NCBI GenBank assembly: GCA_016302655.1
Contig: JAEDNF010000004.1
Span: 1-19,761 of the forward strand
From: Oscillospiraceae bacterium
GTDB lineage: Bacteria > Bacillota > Clostridia > Oscillospirales > Ruminococcaceae
Reading direction: 5' to 3'
Length of the DNA stretch: 19,761 bases
Shown here: one piece after another, positions 5,898 to 12,952 of the stretch
Layout of the letters: every line of letters begins with the position of its first letter
Position numbering within the stretch: the first letter of the stretch is position 1
Made by a program: the position numbers and the translations under genes
Notes under the pieces: generated by a model
What the model saw: the letters and a program-made list of their open reading frames with translations, nothing else
Database searches by the model: none
What the model was told of the DNA's origin: nothing

Positions 5898-7085
5898 ATG
5901 CCACATTCATCAGGCGGAGGATCGCACGGAGGCGGAAGTCATCATTCTTCGGGCGGCAGCCATCATTCATCGGGAGGAAGCGGCGGAGGATCGAGAATAA
6001 GAACTTCCACTACATATTTCCCGGGGGCAAGAAGATTTGTTTATTACAGAAACGGTCAGGCTAACTATGTATACTCCGACACCGATCTGTCGAAGCCGCC
6101 GAGCAAACTGAGATTTGTATTTCTGATTTTCTATGTTCCTTTTATCTTTGCCGTAATAATGATGTTATCGCAGGCGTTTCAGGTTCCGAGTAAGCTGAGC
6201 GTTGATTACGATCCGACTATAATAATAGAGGACAATATAGGTGCAGTTTCAGATGAAAGCTCACTTCGTGAGGCAATGAAGGACTTCTACAACGAGACCG
6301 GCATTACCCCTGCACTGATAACCGACAGCAATTCGGCGTGGAAGGGCAAGTATTCAAGCCTTGAAAACTATGCTTATGATTTATATGTCAACAGGTTTTA
6401 TGACGAAAAGCACTGGCTGATAGTCTTTACTACAGCTGAGGGTACAGACGGCTTTAATAACTGGTACTGGGAAGGAATGCAGGGCAACGATACCGACAAT
6501 ATCATAACGAGCAGTATTGCGAATAGTTTTACAAGCGATGTTCAGACACGCCTTCTCAGAAACGATGGTGACGCGGGTAAAGCGGTTACAGAAGGCTTTG
6601 AAGCGCTGACGCCTACTATTATGAATGCAAGATTCGACGGCGAGACGCTTATGTTTGCCATATTCATTCTTGTATTTATCTGCATTCATGCATTTTTTAT
6701 GGTATTCTTCAGACCGAATGCTAACAAGTACAAGGGCGCAAAAGAAGTACCGCTTGATATTGCTCCTGCTCAGCCTGCGAATAATACCGTAACATATAAG
6801 CAGGCGTCCTGCACATATTGCGGTGGCACTTATACGGTCGGCAGCTGTAATGCCTGCCCTCATTGCGGCGCTCCGATAAAGCCGGAAGAATATACCGTTT
6901 ATAAAAATGACGGCAAAAGCAATTCAAACAACACCGTCACCAATAATCCTTATAACAAAAACTACGGCAAAACCAACATCAGCACCAATAACACTTATAA
7001 TAACGGCTATGGTAATGCCAATAACGGTTATAATAACGGTTACGGAAATTCAAACAACAATATTAATGGCAACAATATGATGTAA
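5898..7085 (+). CDS. TPM-like membrane protein with His/Ser/Gly-rich head, zinc ribbon and Asn/Gly/Tyr-rich tail
   Basis: This protein has 395 residues. Residues 2-32 are almost only His, Ser and Gly, for example SHHSSGGSHHSSGG. A membrane segment (about 71-91) leads to an outer domain of about 105-240 with AMKDFYNETGITPALIT and HWLIVFT, resembling TPM-fold proteins. A second membrane segment spans about 249-271. A five-cysteine zinc ribbon follows (C305, C308, C317, C320, C323). The last 60 residues are Asn/Gly/Tyr-rich with repeats such as NNGYGNANNGYNNGYGN. Head, ribbon and tail would lie in the cytoplasm, with the TPM-like domain outside. Start ATG 5898 has GGGGGT six bases upstream; ATG 5859 has no site. 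It is a single gene. Function unknown; the architecture recurs in clostridia as far as I recall. Confidence 0.82.
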   Translation: MPHSSGGGSHGGGSHHSSGGSHHSSGGSGGGSRIRTSTTYFPGARRFVYYRNGQANYVYSDTDLSKPPSKLRFVFLIFYVPFIFAVIMMLSQAFQVPSKLSVDYDPTIIIEDNIGAVSDESSLREAMKDFYNETGITPALITDSNSAWKGKYSSLENYAYDLYVNRFYDEKHWLIVFTTAEGTDGFNNWYWEGMQGNDTDNIITSSIANSFTSDVQTRLLRNDGDAGKAVTEGFEALTPTIMNARFDGETLMFAIFILVFICIHAFFMVFFRPNANKYKGAKEVPLDIAPAQPANNTVTYKQASCTYCGGTYTVGSCNACPHCGAPIKPEEYTVYKNDGKSNSNNTVTNNPYNKNYGKTNISTNNTYNNGYGNANNGYNNGYGNSNNNINGNNMM

Positions 7086-7115
7086 AATGTGCTGTAGTGC
7101 CGTATAATAAAAATT

Positions 7116-7155
7116 ATCCGCAGATAATTCTTTACGAATCGTCTGCGGATTTTTT
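7116..7155. terminator. Bidirectional terminator between the TPM-like gene and the Cys-rich gene
   Basis: ATCCGCAGA (7116-7124) pairs with TCTGCGGAT (7142-7150), with an inner ATTC/GAAT stem, followed by TTTTTG on the plus strand. On the minus strand the stem is followed by AATTTTTATT, so it can also end the convergent Cys-rich gene. Confidence 0.88.
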
Positions 7156-7200
7156 GTTATCATAAAACCGACTTTATATAAAGATACTATTCCGGCTTAG

Positions 7201-7344
7201 TCAACTCTTAGAAGCCTGTTTTTTCTTTCTTTCGCAATATACAGGTCGTTGTCGCTTAGATTCGGCGTGATGTTTTCTGCATTCGTCGCATTTTCCGTGA
7301 CGCTCGCATTTTTTCTTTTTGCACGGGCAATTTTCATTTATCAT
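7201..7344 (-). CDS. Small Cys-rich basic protein, 47 residues
   Basis: The minus strand encodes a 47-residue protein with NCPCKKKKCERHGKCDEC (5-22), then RKHHAES and PVYCERKKK. Six cysteines (6, 8, 13, 19, 22, 37) and several histidines suggest a small metal-binding fold. I recognise the pattern from small clostridial proteins of unknown function of the type CPCPKKxCxRHGxCxxCxxHH. The ATG at 7344 is preceded by GGAAAGGA about ten bases upstream, and a strong promoter lies at 7407-7435. It sits convergent to the TPM-like gene. Being so short it is easily missed by automatic calling. Function unknown. Confidence 0.82.
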   Translation of the reverse strand: MINENCPCKKKKCERHGKCDECRKHHAESKRQRPVYCERKKKQASKS

Positions 7345-7406
7345 AGTTTTGTGTTTCCTTTCCGCTTGGTTGTACATCGGGTTTTGCGGATTTTGTGTAT
7401 GATATA

Positions 7407-7435
7407 ATTATACTACAATATCCGGAAATTTTCAA
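7407..7435 (-). promoter_or_regulatory. Promoter of the small Cys-rich gene
   Basis: On the minus strand TTGAAA (7430-7435) and a perfect TATAAT (7407-7412) are exactly 17 bases apart. The start of transcription would be about 55 bases before the ATG. Confidence 0.82.
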
Positions 7436-7452
7436 TAAAAGTGCACAACCGT

Positions 7453-7485
7453 TTGACACTGTTGTAAACAACAAAAAAATATGAT
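7453..7485 (+). promoter_or_regulatory. Possible regulated promoter of the sigma factor gene, with a palindrome in the spacer
   Basis: A perfect TTGACA (7453-7458) is followed by TATGAT (7480-7485) with a long 21-base spacer. The spacer holds the perfect palindrome TGTTGT-AA-ACAACA (7460-7473). A spacer this long is poor for plain sigma-A, so either an activator twists the DNA, another sigma is used, or this is not the promoter. The rest of the leader to 7571 shows nothing else clear. Confidence 0.4.
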
Positions 7486-7571
7486 AGAATAAGACCAAAA
7501 AGTGTTACCTTTAAGAGAAAAAGCTGTCATTATAGATGAAGCGGCTTCGTAAATAAGAAAAGGAGGAGCGT

Positions 7572-8132
7572 ATGGAAGACAGCGTTATTATAGAACTGTA
7601 TCTCGGGCGTGACGAGAGCGCAATAGCACAAACACAGCAGAAATACGGGAAGCAATGTTATAAGATAGCCTACAACATACTCGCAAGCAAAGAAGACAGC
7701 GAAGAGTGCGTAAACGATATGCTTGTAAAAGTCTGGAACAGGATTCCTCCAGATATGCCGCATAATCTGTTCTCGTATATAGCAAAGATGACAAGAAATC
7801 TGTCGCTGAACAGATACTCCGAAAAGAAAGCGGCAAAGCGTGGCGGCGGTCAGACCGAAGCGGCGCTCAGCGAGCTTGAAGAATGTATCCCGTCGGACAA
7901 GAGCGTTGAGGACGAGTGTGACGATAACGAGCTGAGAGATGCGCTGAACGGCTTTTTAGGCTCTCTTTGCACCGAGAAGAGAACGGTTTTTATGCAAAGA
8001 TACTGGTATCTTATGCCGATAAGCGAAATAGCGCAGAAGCACGGGTGCGAGAGCGGCAGAATAAAAATGATGCTGTCAAGAATACGCAAGGAGCTAAAGC
8101 TATATCTTGAAAAGGAGGGAATAACTCTATGA
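7572..8132 (+). CDS. Sigma-70 family (ECF-like) RNA polymerase sigma factor
   Basis: This 186-residue sigma factor carries only regions 2 and 4. Region 2 covers about 20-90: YKIAYNILASKEDSEECVND, then VKVWNRIP and FSYIAKMTRNLSLNRYS. Region 4 covers about 125-185: LCTEKRTVFMQRYW, then the helix-turn-helix MPISEIAQKHGCESGRIKMMLSRIRKEL split over 146-175. Both halves fit the ECF layout. GGAGG sits just upstream of the ATG at 7572. Its stop overlaps the start of the next gene (ATGA), so the membrane protein is probably made in fixed ratio and may be its anti-sigma. Target promoters unknown. Confidence 0.92.
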   Translation: MEDSVIIELYLGRDESAIAQTQQKYGKQCYKIAYNILASKEDSEECVNDMLVKVWNRIPPDMPHNLFSYIAKMTRNLSLNRYSEKKAAKRGGGQTEAALSELEECIPSDKSVEDECDDNELRDALNGFLGSLCTEKRTVFMQRYWYLMPISEIAQKHGCESGRIKMMLSRIRKELKLYLEKEGITL

Positions 8133-8755
8133 AAAGTGAAAGGTTATTAAAAGAACTCGGGAATGTCAGCGAAGAATATACCGATTTATCACAGACCGAG
8201 TCTGTACCGCTGAAAAAGCATAATCGTATTAAGTATATCACGGCAGGTACTGCGGCGGCTCTGGCAGTTGCAGTCGGAGGAATTACGCTTGGAACAATGC
8301 TTACCGGGCAGAATGTACCTGTAGCAGATACTTCTTCAAATGCGATAGCAACGGCAGATGAGTCTACTACGGAAATGATAGCAGAAATAGATGTCGAACA
8401 GCGTGATGTTACCATCTACTATTCGGAAGACGGTGAAATGAAAAGCATAACAAAGAATGTGAAGTGCATTCCCGAGATAATATTTAACGAGTGGAAGGCG
8501 CTGAATAAATCGGCAGGAAAAGCTAAGTTTGTAAATTGTTATATTGACAATAACGGCACCGAGATCGTAAACGAAAGCACAGTGACATATATTGTCGGGG
8601 ATAAGTACAGTATGGAACTGACTTTATCAAAGGACAGTGCCGAGATATTCGAGGGCGAAGAGGGAAAAGCTTTGCTTTCATCCCTTGAAAAGACCTTCGT
8701 AGAGTATTTCGGAAACGGTGAACTGGACTGCGAATTCAGCGTAAAATATGAATAA
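8129..8755 (+). CDS. Membrane protein coupled to the sigma factor, possible anti-sigma
   Basis: This 208-residue protein has a short cytoplasmic N-terminus of about 35 residues (acidic and polar, ending KKHNR). One membrane helix spans about 36-57 (AGTAAALAVAVGGITLGTML). The outer domain of about 150 residues contains VTIYYSEDGEMKSI and ends in a long helix and strand (KALLSSLEKTFVEYF). The outer part is loosely like GerMN-type domains (YYSEDG at the start, a SLEKTF helix at the end), but I hold that weakly. The four-base overlap with the sigma gene and the single-pass topology fit an anti-sigma or sensor. The N-terminus shows no zinc-binding HxxxCxxC motif, so it is not a ZAS-type anti-sigma. 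A strong terminator follows. Confidence 0.8.
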   Translation: MKSERLLKELGNVSEEYTDLSQTESVPLKKHNRIKYITAGTAAALAVAVGGITLGTMLTGQNVPVADTSSNAIATADESTTEMIAEIDVEQRDVTIYYSEDGEMKSITKNVKCIPEIIFNEWKALNKSAGKAKFVNCYIDNNGTEIVNESTVTYIVGDKYSMELTLSKDSAEIFEGEEGKALLSSLEKTFVEYFGNGELDCEFSVKYE

Positions 8756-8760
8756 AAATG

Positions 8761-8796
8761 ACTCCGTCATTGCGGTAAAGCAATGGCGGAGTTTTG
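8761..8796. terminator. Terminator after the sigma operon, probably bidirectional
   Basis: ACTCCGTCATTGC (8761-8773) pairs with GCAATGGCGGAGT (8780-8792, one wobble pair) around GGTAAA, followed by TTTTG. On the minus strand the stem is followed by CATTTTTATT, so it also suits the convergent araC-type gene. Confidence 0.9.
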
Positions 8797-8806
8797 CATT
8801 ATCTGT

Positions 8807-9643
8807 TTACAGTTTTTCAATCGGAACCCATATCTCGCTGTAGGTCACGCCGGATTCATCGGGCGGGAAATACGCCTCGATGTTGTAGTTGCCTGCAAGC
8901 TTGTATTCTTTGCAGTTTGGCAGCCATTCGCTCCATATCATAGTGTTTACATCCTGTAAAGTTCTTGGGAGATCGCCTTTGCAAGGGAATATAGCCCATG
9001 TTCCTGCCGGGATAGTCTTTGTAACATATCCTGCGGGGACTTCCTTCTGAGGAATATAGTTGTCTGCTATGAGATACTCAAAATTCTTTCCGTCGCCGTC
9101 AAGGCAGACACCGTACATACCGCAGACTTTTTCCCTCTCACCGCTTGCCATATGCTCCTGCCAGAACTTAGGTATCTCGGTGTAGGATGTTTCCGCATTA
9201 AAACTGCGTGATCTTCCCATTACCGTAAATGCCGCTTTTTCAACAATTGTGTACTCTAACATAGTACCACCCTCCAATGATAGTTTGATTCTTAAAGGGG
9301 CAAAGGATTTAAGTCTTGCACCCTTTTCTCTTGCCGCAGAGGGAGAAAGCCCGTGAAACCGTGTAAAAGCCCTTGTAAAACTATCCGCCGAGTCATAGCC
9401 GTACTTTACAGCCGCGTCGATAACCTTGATGTCGGTTGCCGACAGCTCCTGTGCCGCAAGTGTGAGCCGCCTGTTCCTGACATACTCGCCGACAGATATT
9501 CCGCACAGCACGCTGAATATACGCTGAAAATGAAACGCCGATACATACGCTCTTGCGGCGATGTCGCTGATATCAAGCTCCTCGGTGATGTTTTCCTCGA
9601 TATACTCTATTGCGCTTTGTATGCCGTCTGCAAGTCCCTGCAC
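8807..9643 (-). CDS. AraC family regulator with GyrI-like effector domain
   Basis: This 278-residue protein starts with two AraC helix-turn-helix units in residues 8-110: ISDIAARAYVSAFHFQRIF, then IDAAVKYGYDSADSFTRAF and FHGLSPSAAR. From about residue 127 a GyrI/Rob-type small-molecule domain follows (YTIVEKAAFTVMGRS, then PAGTWAIFPCKG and IEAYFPP), as in SoxS/Rob-linked regulators. The N-terminal DNA-binding order matches the Rob/BmrR-like arrangement. GTG 9643 is preceded by AAGGAG seven bases upstream. It stands alone between convergent terminator and the azlCD unit. The ligand is unknown; this class often senses hydrophobic or cationic compounds. Confidence 0.93.
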   Translation of the reverse strand: MQGLADGIQSAIEYIEENITEELDISDIAARAYVSAFHFQRIFSVLCGISVGEYVRNRRLTLAAQELSATDIKVIDAAVKYGYDSADSFTRAFTRFHGLSPSAAREKGARLKSFAPLRIKLSLEGGTMLEYTIVEKAAFTVMGRSRSFNAETSYTEIPKFWQEHMASGEREKVCGMYGVCLDGDGKNFEYLIADNYIPQKEVPAGYVTKTIPAGTWAIFPCKGDLPRTLQDVNTMIWSEWLPNCKEYKLAGNYNIEAYFPPDESGVTYSEIWVPIEKL

Positions 9644-9673
9644 GATATCACTCCTTCGCTCTTTGCTGTATGT

Positions 9674-9682
9674 ATTGTATCA
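9674..9682 (-). promoter_or_regulatory. Extended -10 promoter of the AraC-type gene
   Basis: On the minus strand TGA followed by TACAAT gives an extended -10 (9674-9682), with no good -35. It lies about 30 bases before the GTG start. Confidence 0.5.
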
Positions 9683-9723
9683 TATCGCTTTGTTTGTTTC
9701 CCGACTTTTTGTGCTATGAAATG

Positions 9724-10041
9724 TCATAACAGACCGATAACATACTCGCTTACAAAAACGGTAACGCACGCCGCAACGGCAACGATTGTAAGGTCCTTTT
9801 TCCAGATTGCTATGCCTATCGCAACGGCAAGTCCTATCGCCGCAGATATCATGCTGTTAGTTGCGTACAGCGCCGCAGGGAAGGTCATTGCGGTCAGCAC
9901 GGTGTAGGGTATGTAATATAAAAACGATCTTATAAAAGTGTTGTTTATCTTTTTCTTTACAGCGGCAAAGGGAACGGCTCTTATAAGATAAGTCGAACCT
10001 GCCATTATAAGAAGATAAATAAGAAACTGTATATTGTCCAT
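9724..10041 (-). CDS. azlD: AzlD family branched-chain amino acid transport subunit
   Basis: This is a 105-residue, four-helix membrane protein typical of AzlD: MDNIQFLIYLLIMAGSTYL at the N-terminus, then the family motif IRAVPF near residues 22-27, FIRSFLYYIPYTVLTAMTFP and further hydrophobic helices to the end. AzlC and AzlD together form a branched-chain amino acid exporter in the cytoplasmic membrane. The ATG at 10041 shares one base with the azlC stop (TAATG) and has AAGGAGG upstream. A longer in-frame start at 10101 lies inside azlC and is rejected. Confidence 0.92.
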   Translation of the reverse strand: MDNIQFLIYLLIMAGSTYLIRAVPFAAVKKKINNTFIRSFLYYIPYTVLTAMTFPAALYATNSMISAAIGLAVAIGIAIWKKDLTIVAVAACVTVFVSEYVIGLL

Positions 10042-10742
10042 TACGCTTCCTCCTTCTTGGGAAAGATAAGCGCACCGACTATTGCCGCCGCTACGGCACA
10101 AACGCTTATTGAGATACCGCTTGATATATCTTTAAGCACAGGCAGATAATAGAACATACAGCTCAGCGCAAGTGCAACGGCAACTACTGCAAGCAGCGGT
10201 TTTTCCTTTGTTGCCTTAGGAGCAATTATAGCGACGAACATACCGTATATTGCTATGCAAAGCGCACTCATAACGCTGTCGGGAAGTATGTTTCCGAGCA
10301 GAGCGCCTGCAAGCGTGCCTAAAGTCCAGCCGAGATAGGGTATAACCGCAAGTCCGCTGAAAAATGAGCGTGTAACATTTTCTTCGTTTATTGCTACGGC
10401 GAAAATTTCATCGGTTATAAAGAAGCCGAGCAGCCATCTGAATATCCCTTTGAACTTGCTGTCAGCCTTTTGCGACAGCGACACCGCCATAAATGAGTAT
10501 CGTATATTGATTGTAAGCTGAGAAATCAGCATCTCGATATACTGCCCCGGATTTACCATTATAGTGATACCCGAGAGCTGTCCCGCCGATGTAACGGTAG
10601 TCATAGATATAAGTACCGCCTGCCACCATTCAAAGCCGAGCGATATAGCCATAATTCCGAAAGTGAAGGATACCGACAGATAGCCAAGACCTATAGGTAT
10701 GCCCGATTTCAGTCCTCTCAGAAAAGAATTCTTGATTTTCAA
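10041..10742 (-). CDS. azlC: AzlC family branched-chain amino acid permease
   Basis: This 233-residue integral membrane protein is of the AzlC family: GLKSGIPIGLGYLSVSFTFG at the N-terminus, then the characteristic SMTTVTSAGQ block, QLTINIRYSFMAVSL, FITDEIFAVA and several further helices. With AzlD it exports branched-chain amino acids or analogues. The start is taken as TTG 10742, because GAGGG is eight bases upstream; the in-frame GTG at 10751 lies within that site. Its promoter is back to back with that of nadA, separated by about 58 bases. Confidence 0.92.
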   Translation of the reverse strand: MKIKNSFLRGLKSGIPIGLGYLSVSFTFGIMAISLGFEWWQAVLISMTTVTSAGQLSGITIMVNPGQYIEMLISQLTINIRYSFMAVSLSQKADSKFKGIFRWLLGFFITDEIFAVAINEENVTRSFFSGLAVIPYLGWTLGTLAGALLGNILPDSVMSALCIAIYGMFVAIIAPKATKEKPLLAVVAVALALSCMFYYLPVLKDISSGISISVCAVAAAIVGALIFPKKEEA

Positions 10743-10794
10743 ATAATGCACCCTCTGTTTTTACGGTTTGTTCCGTGTTTAACGCACAAAACTA

Positions 10795-10823
10795 AGTATA
10801 CAACAAAAAAACAGCTTTTGCAA
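10795..10823 (-). promoter_or_regulatory. Promoter of azlC-azlD
   Basis: On the minus strand TTGCAA (10818-10823) and TATACT (10795-10800) are 17 bases apart. The leader is about 45 bases. Confidence 0.7.
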
Positions 10824-10865
10824 CAATTATTTTTCTTTTATACTTTTGTCGGATTCTATCGGCAA

Positions 10866-10909
10866 AAGACGGTTTGCGTCTTGACTCAAAGGCGAAAAGA
10901 AGATATAAT
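10866..10909 (+). promoter_or_regulatory. Promoter of nadA with an inverted repeat over the -35
   Basis: TTGACT (10881-10886) and a perfect TATAAT (10904-10909) are 17 bases apart. The inverted repeat AAGACG-5-CGTCTT (10866-10871 with 10877-10882) overlaps the -35 box, a natural repressor position. The leader of about 63 bases (10916-10978) holds no gene. Confidence 0.72.
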
Positions 10910-10978
10910 ATAAGTGTTGCCGTACAGCTTTATCGGCAGCTAAATGGAAACGGTTACCCATAAAGAAAGGGACAAAAG

Positions 10979-11896
10979 ATGACGGTCAGAGAAATGCAGG
11001 ATGAGATCCTGAGAATAAAGAAAGAAAAAGATATATGCATACTTGCCCACGCTTATCAGAGGCAGGATATACTCGATGTTGCCGATTTTGTCGGCGATTC
11101 GTTTGCACTCAGTCAGATGGCGGCAACTGCGCCGCAGAAAACCGTGCTGATGTGCGGAGTTCGCTTCATGGCGGAAACAGTAAAGATACTTTCTCCCGAA
11201 AAGAAAGTCCTGCTATCCGACAGCAACGCTGGTTGCCCTATGGCAGAGCAGATGGACAAGGATATGATAAACGGCCTGAAGCAGATGTATCCCGATTATA
11301 CGGTGGTAGCATACATAAATACAACTTCGGAGCTTAAAACCGTGTGCGATGTTTGCGTAACTTCATCAAGCGCAGTGAATATAGTAAAGAAGCTCGACAG
11401 CGACAAGATACTGTTTATCCCCGATTGCAATCTGGGCGATTATGTAAGAAAACAATGTCCGGAAAAGACCTTCAAGCTGGTACAGGGCGGATGTCCCACA
11501 CATCTGCGTATGAGCGTAAAGGATGTTGAAAAGGCAAGAGAGCAGCACCCCGAAGCACTTTTGCTTGTACATCCCGAGTGTGCGCCTGAGGTCACTGCGC
11601 TTGCCGATTATGCAGGAAGCACCACAGGCATTATGAACTACGCCAAAAAGAGCAGTGCAAAGGAATTTATTATAGGTACGGAAAACAGCATAGTTGAACA
11701 TCTCAGCTTTGACGAGCCCGACAAACGCTTCTATACTCTGTCAAAGGACTGCGTTTGCCATAATATGCACCTTACCACGCTTGCAACGGTATACGGCTGT
11801 GTTACGGGAACGGCAGGCGAGGAAATAGAGCTTGACGAAGAGGTACGGCTCGGCGCAAAGCGCTCGATAGACGAGATGCTGAGGCTCGGCGGTTAA
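10979..11896 (+). CDS. nadA: Quinolinate synthase NadA
   Basis: NadA condenses iminoaspartate with dihydroxyacetone phosphate to quinolinate, using a [4Fe-4S] cluster in the cytoplasm. This 305-residue protein matches the compact NadA of Thermotoga and clostridia. It has ILAHAYQRQDILDVADFVGDS near the start (20-41), GVRFMAE (60-66) and three conserved cluster cysteines at about 86 (AGCPMAE), 172 (GGCPTHL) and 258 (KDCVCHN), spaced about 86 apart as in the family. GTENSIVEHL and the C-terminal MHLTTLATVYGC are also typical. GAAAGGG is seven bases before the ATG. nadB and nadC, often linked, are not in the window, so it is a lone gene here. Confidence 0.96.
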   Translation: MTVREMQDEILRIKKEKDICILAHAYQRQDILDVADFVGDSFALSQMAATAPQKTVLMCGVRFMAETVKILSPEKKVLLSDSNAGCPMAEQMDKDMINGLKQMYPDYTVVAYINTTSELKTVCDVCVTSSSAVNIVKKLDSDKILFIPDCNLGDYVRKQCPEKTFKLVQGGCPTHLRMSVKDVEKAREQHPEALLLVHPECAPEVTALADYAGSTTGIMNYAKKSSAKEFIIGTENSIVEHLSFDEPDKRFYTLSKDCVCHNMHLTTLATVYGCVTGTAGEEIELDEEVRLGAKRSIDEMLRLGG

Positions 11897-11923
11897 TCGG
11901 TTGATATTCCGTTTATAATAAGC

Positions 11924-11969
11924 TCACAGCACAGCTTGTCTTGACTTTTGATATGCTGTGAATTATAAT
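11924..11969 (+). promoter_or_regulatory. Promoter of the cyclophilin pair with a flanking inverted repeat
   Basis: TTGACT (11941-11946) and a perfect TATAAT (11964-11969) are 17 bases apart. An eight-base inverted repeat TCACAGCA (11924-11931) and TGCTGTGA (11954-11961) encloses the -35 box, with arms 22 bases apart. No strong terminator separates nadA from this promoter. Confidence 0.75.
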
Positions 11970-11986
11970 AGAATAAGCAGAAATTT

Positions 11987-12008
11987 CCGCCGTACAGGCG
12001 GCGTTTTT
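11987..12008 (+). terminator. Terminator-like hairpin inside the leader (possible attenuator)
   Basis: CGCCG pairs with CGGCG (or CCGCC with GGCGG) and is followed by TTTTTG. It lies about 15 to 30 bases after the predicted transcription start and before the TTG start of the first cyclophilin, so it could terminate early RNAs from the promoter at 11941-11969. It may instead be the terminator of nadA. Confidence 0.55.
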
Positions 12009-12055
12009 GCAAAATGTTAAGTAAGCTAATTACGCTTTTGAAAGGAATCATTATC

Positions 12056-12922
12056 TTGAGATTTACAAAAAGAATAGCAGCTGCACTTGCAGGCATTATT
12101 GCCGTTACAGCTTTTTCGGGTTGCTCTTTATTCAGCACCCAGTCAACAAACGCAATAGGAACCTACGATTTTACACAGATGAACCTTGTCCAGCTTGACA
12201 AGCCTGCTGAAGGTCAGGATGTAGTGATAATAGAAACAAATGTCGGCACTTTGACCGCTGTACTCTATACCGAATATGCACCGAACACGGTTGCAAACTT
12301 CAAAAAGCGTGCAGAGGAAGGTTTTTATGATGGAAAGCCGTTCTTCGCTCTGCAAAAGGGAATCTACGCTATAACCGGCGCTTCAAATGACGAAGGCACG
12401 GAGGGCGTAACGGAAGACGGAAAATTCATTCAGAATGAATGCTCGGTTGACCTCTGGCCGTTCAAAGGCGCAATGCTTGCATACAGCGGCAATCAGGGAT
12501 CAGCAGACAGCCGTTTCTTCTTTACCGGCGCAATTGAGATAACAGAAGAAAACAAGGCTGAACTGAGAGGTTATACAAACCAGGAGACCAGCGCTCAGAT
12601 TATCCCCGATGAGCTGATAAACGCTTTTGAAAAGAGAGGAAGCGTTCCCGGTTTCGGCGGCAGCTATACCGTATTCGGACAGGTTATAAACGGATTTGAT
12701 GTTCTTGACAAGATACTCTGGACGGATTCGGATGACAAGAACAAGAAGCCGCTTGAGGAGCTTAAGATAATCAAGGTAACAATGGATACCTATGAAGACG
12801 GAAAGTTTGCTCTTGAAGAGCCTACATCCGATAAGTTCGTTACCGCTGAAGAAATCAAGGCAATGGAAAACGAATCCAACAGTACGGCAAGCAGCGAGGC
12901 TGATTCTGCTTCGCAGGGCTGA
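12056..12922 (+). CDS. Cyclophilin-like lipoprotein with a degenerate active site
   Basis: This 288-residue protein has a lipoprotein signal (RFTKRIAAALAG, lipobox FSGC, Cys23) and a cyclophilin domain from about residue 56 to 245: VVIIETNVGTLTAVLY, then APNTVANFKKRAEEGFYDG, GAMLAYSGNQGSADSRFFFTG, and YTVFGQVINGFDVLDKI. At the active-site segment, where active cyclophilins read HRVxxxFMIQGG, this has FALQKGIYAITG. The catalytic Arg is Ala98, the Phe is Ile103 and the Gln is Ile106. It is therefore probably not an active prolyl isomerase. A Ser/Glu-rich C-terminal tail follows. Start: TTG 12056, with GAAAGGA upstream; the in-frame ATG 12014 lies before that site. It is upstream of an apparently active paralog. 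Confidence 0.86.
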   Translation: MRFTKRIAAALAGIIAVTAFSGCSLFSTQSTNAIGTYDFTQMNLVQLDKPAEGQDVVIIETNVGTLTAVLYTEYAPNTVANFKKRAEEGFYDGKPFFALQKGIYAITGASNDEGTEGVTEDGKFIQNECSVDLWPFKGAMLAYSGNQGSADSRFFFTGAIEITEENKAELRGYTNQETSAQIIPDELINAFEKRGSVPGFGGSYTVFGQVINGFDVLDKILWTDSDDKNKKPLEELKIIKVTMDTYEDGKFALEEPTSDKFVTAEEIKAMENESNSTASSEADSASQG

Positions 12923-12952
12923 TAGCCGTCAACGGTGAAAGGAACCGATATT

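Noticed and set aside
7197..7337. Alternative 46-codon minus-strand frame starting at the ATG at 7337 inside the Cys-rich gene
   Set aside because: It lacks a ribosome site at a good distance and has no pattern, whereas the other frame matches a recurrent Cys-rich family pattern.
10910..10978. Possible riboswitch in the nadA leader
   Set aside because: The leader is about 63 bases and shows only a weak stem; it does not match any NAD riboswitch that I can recall.
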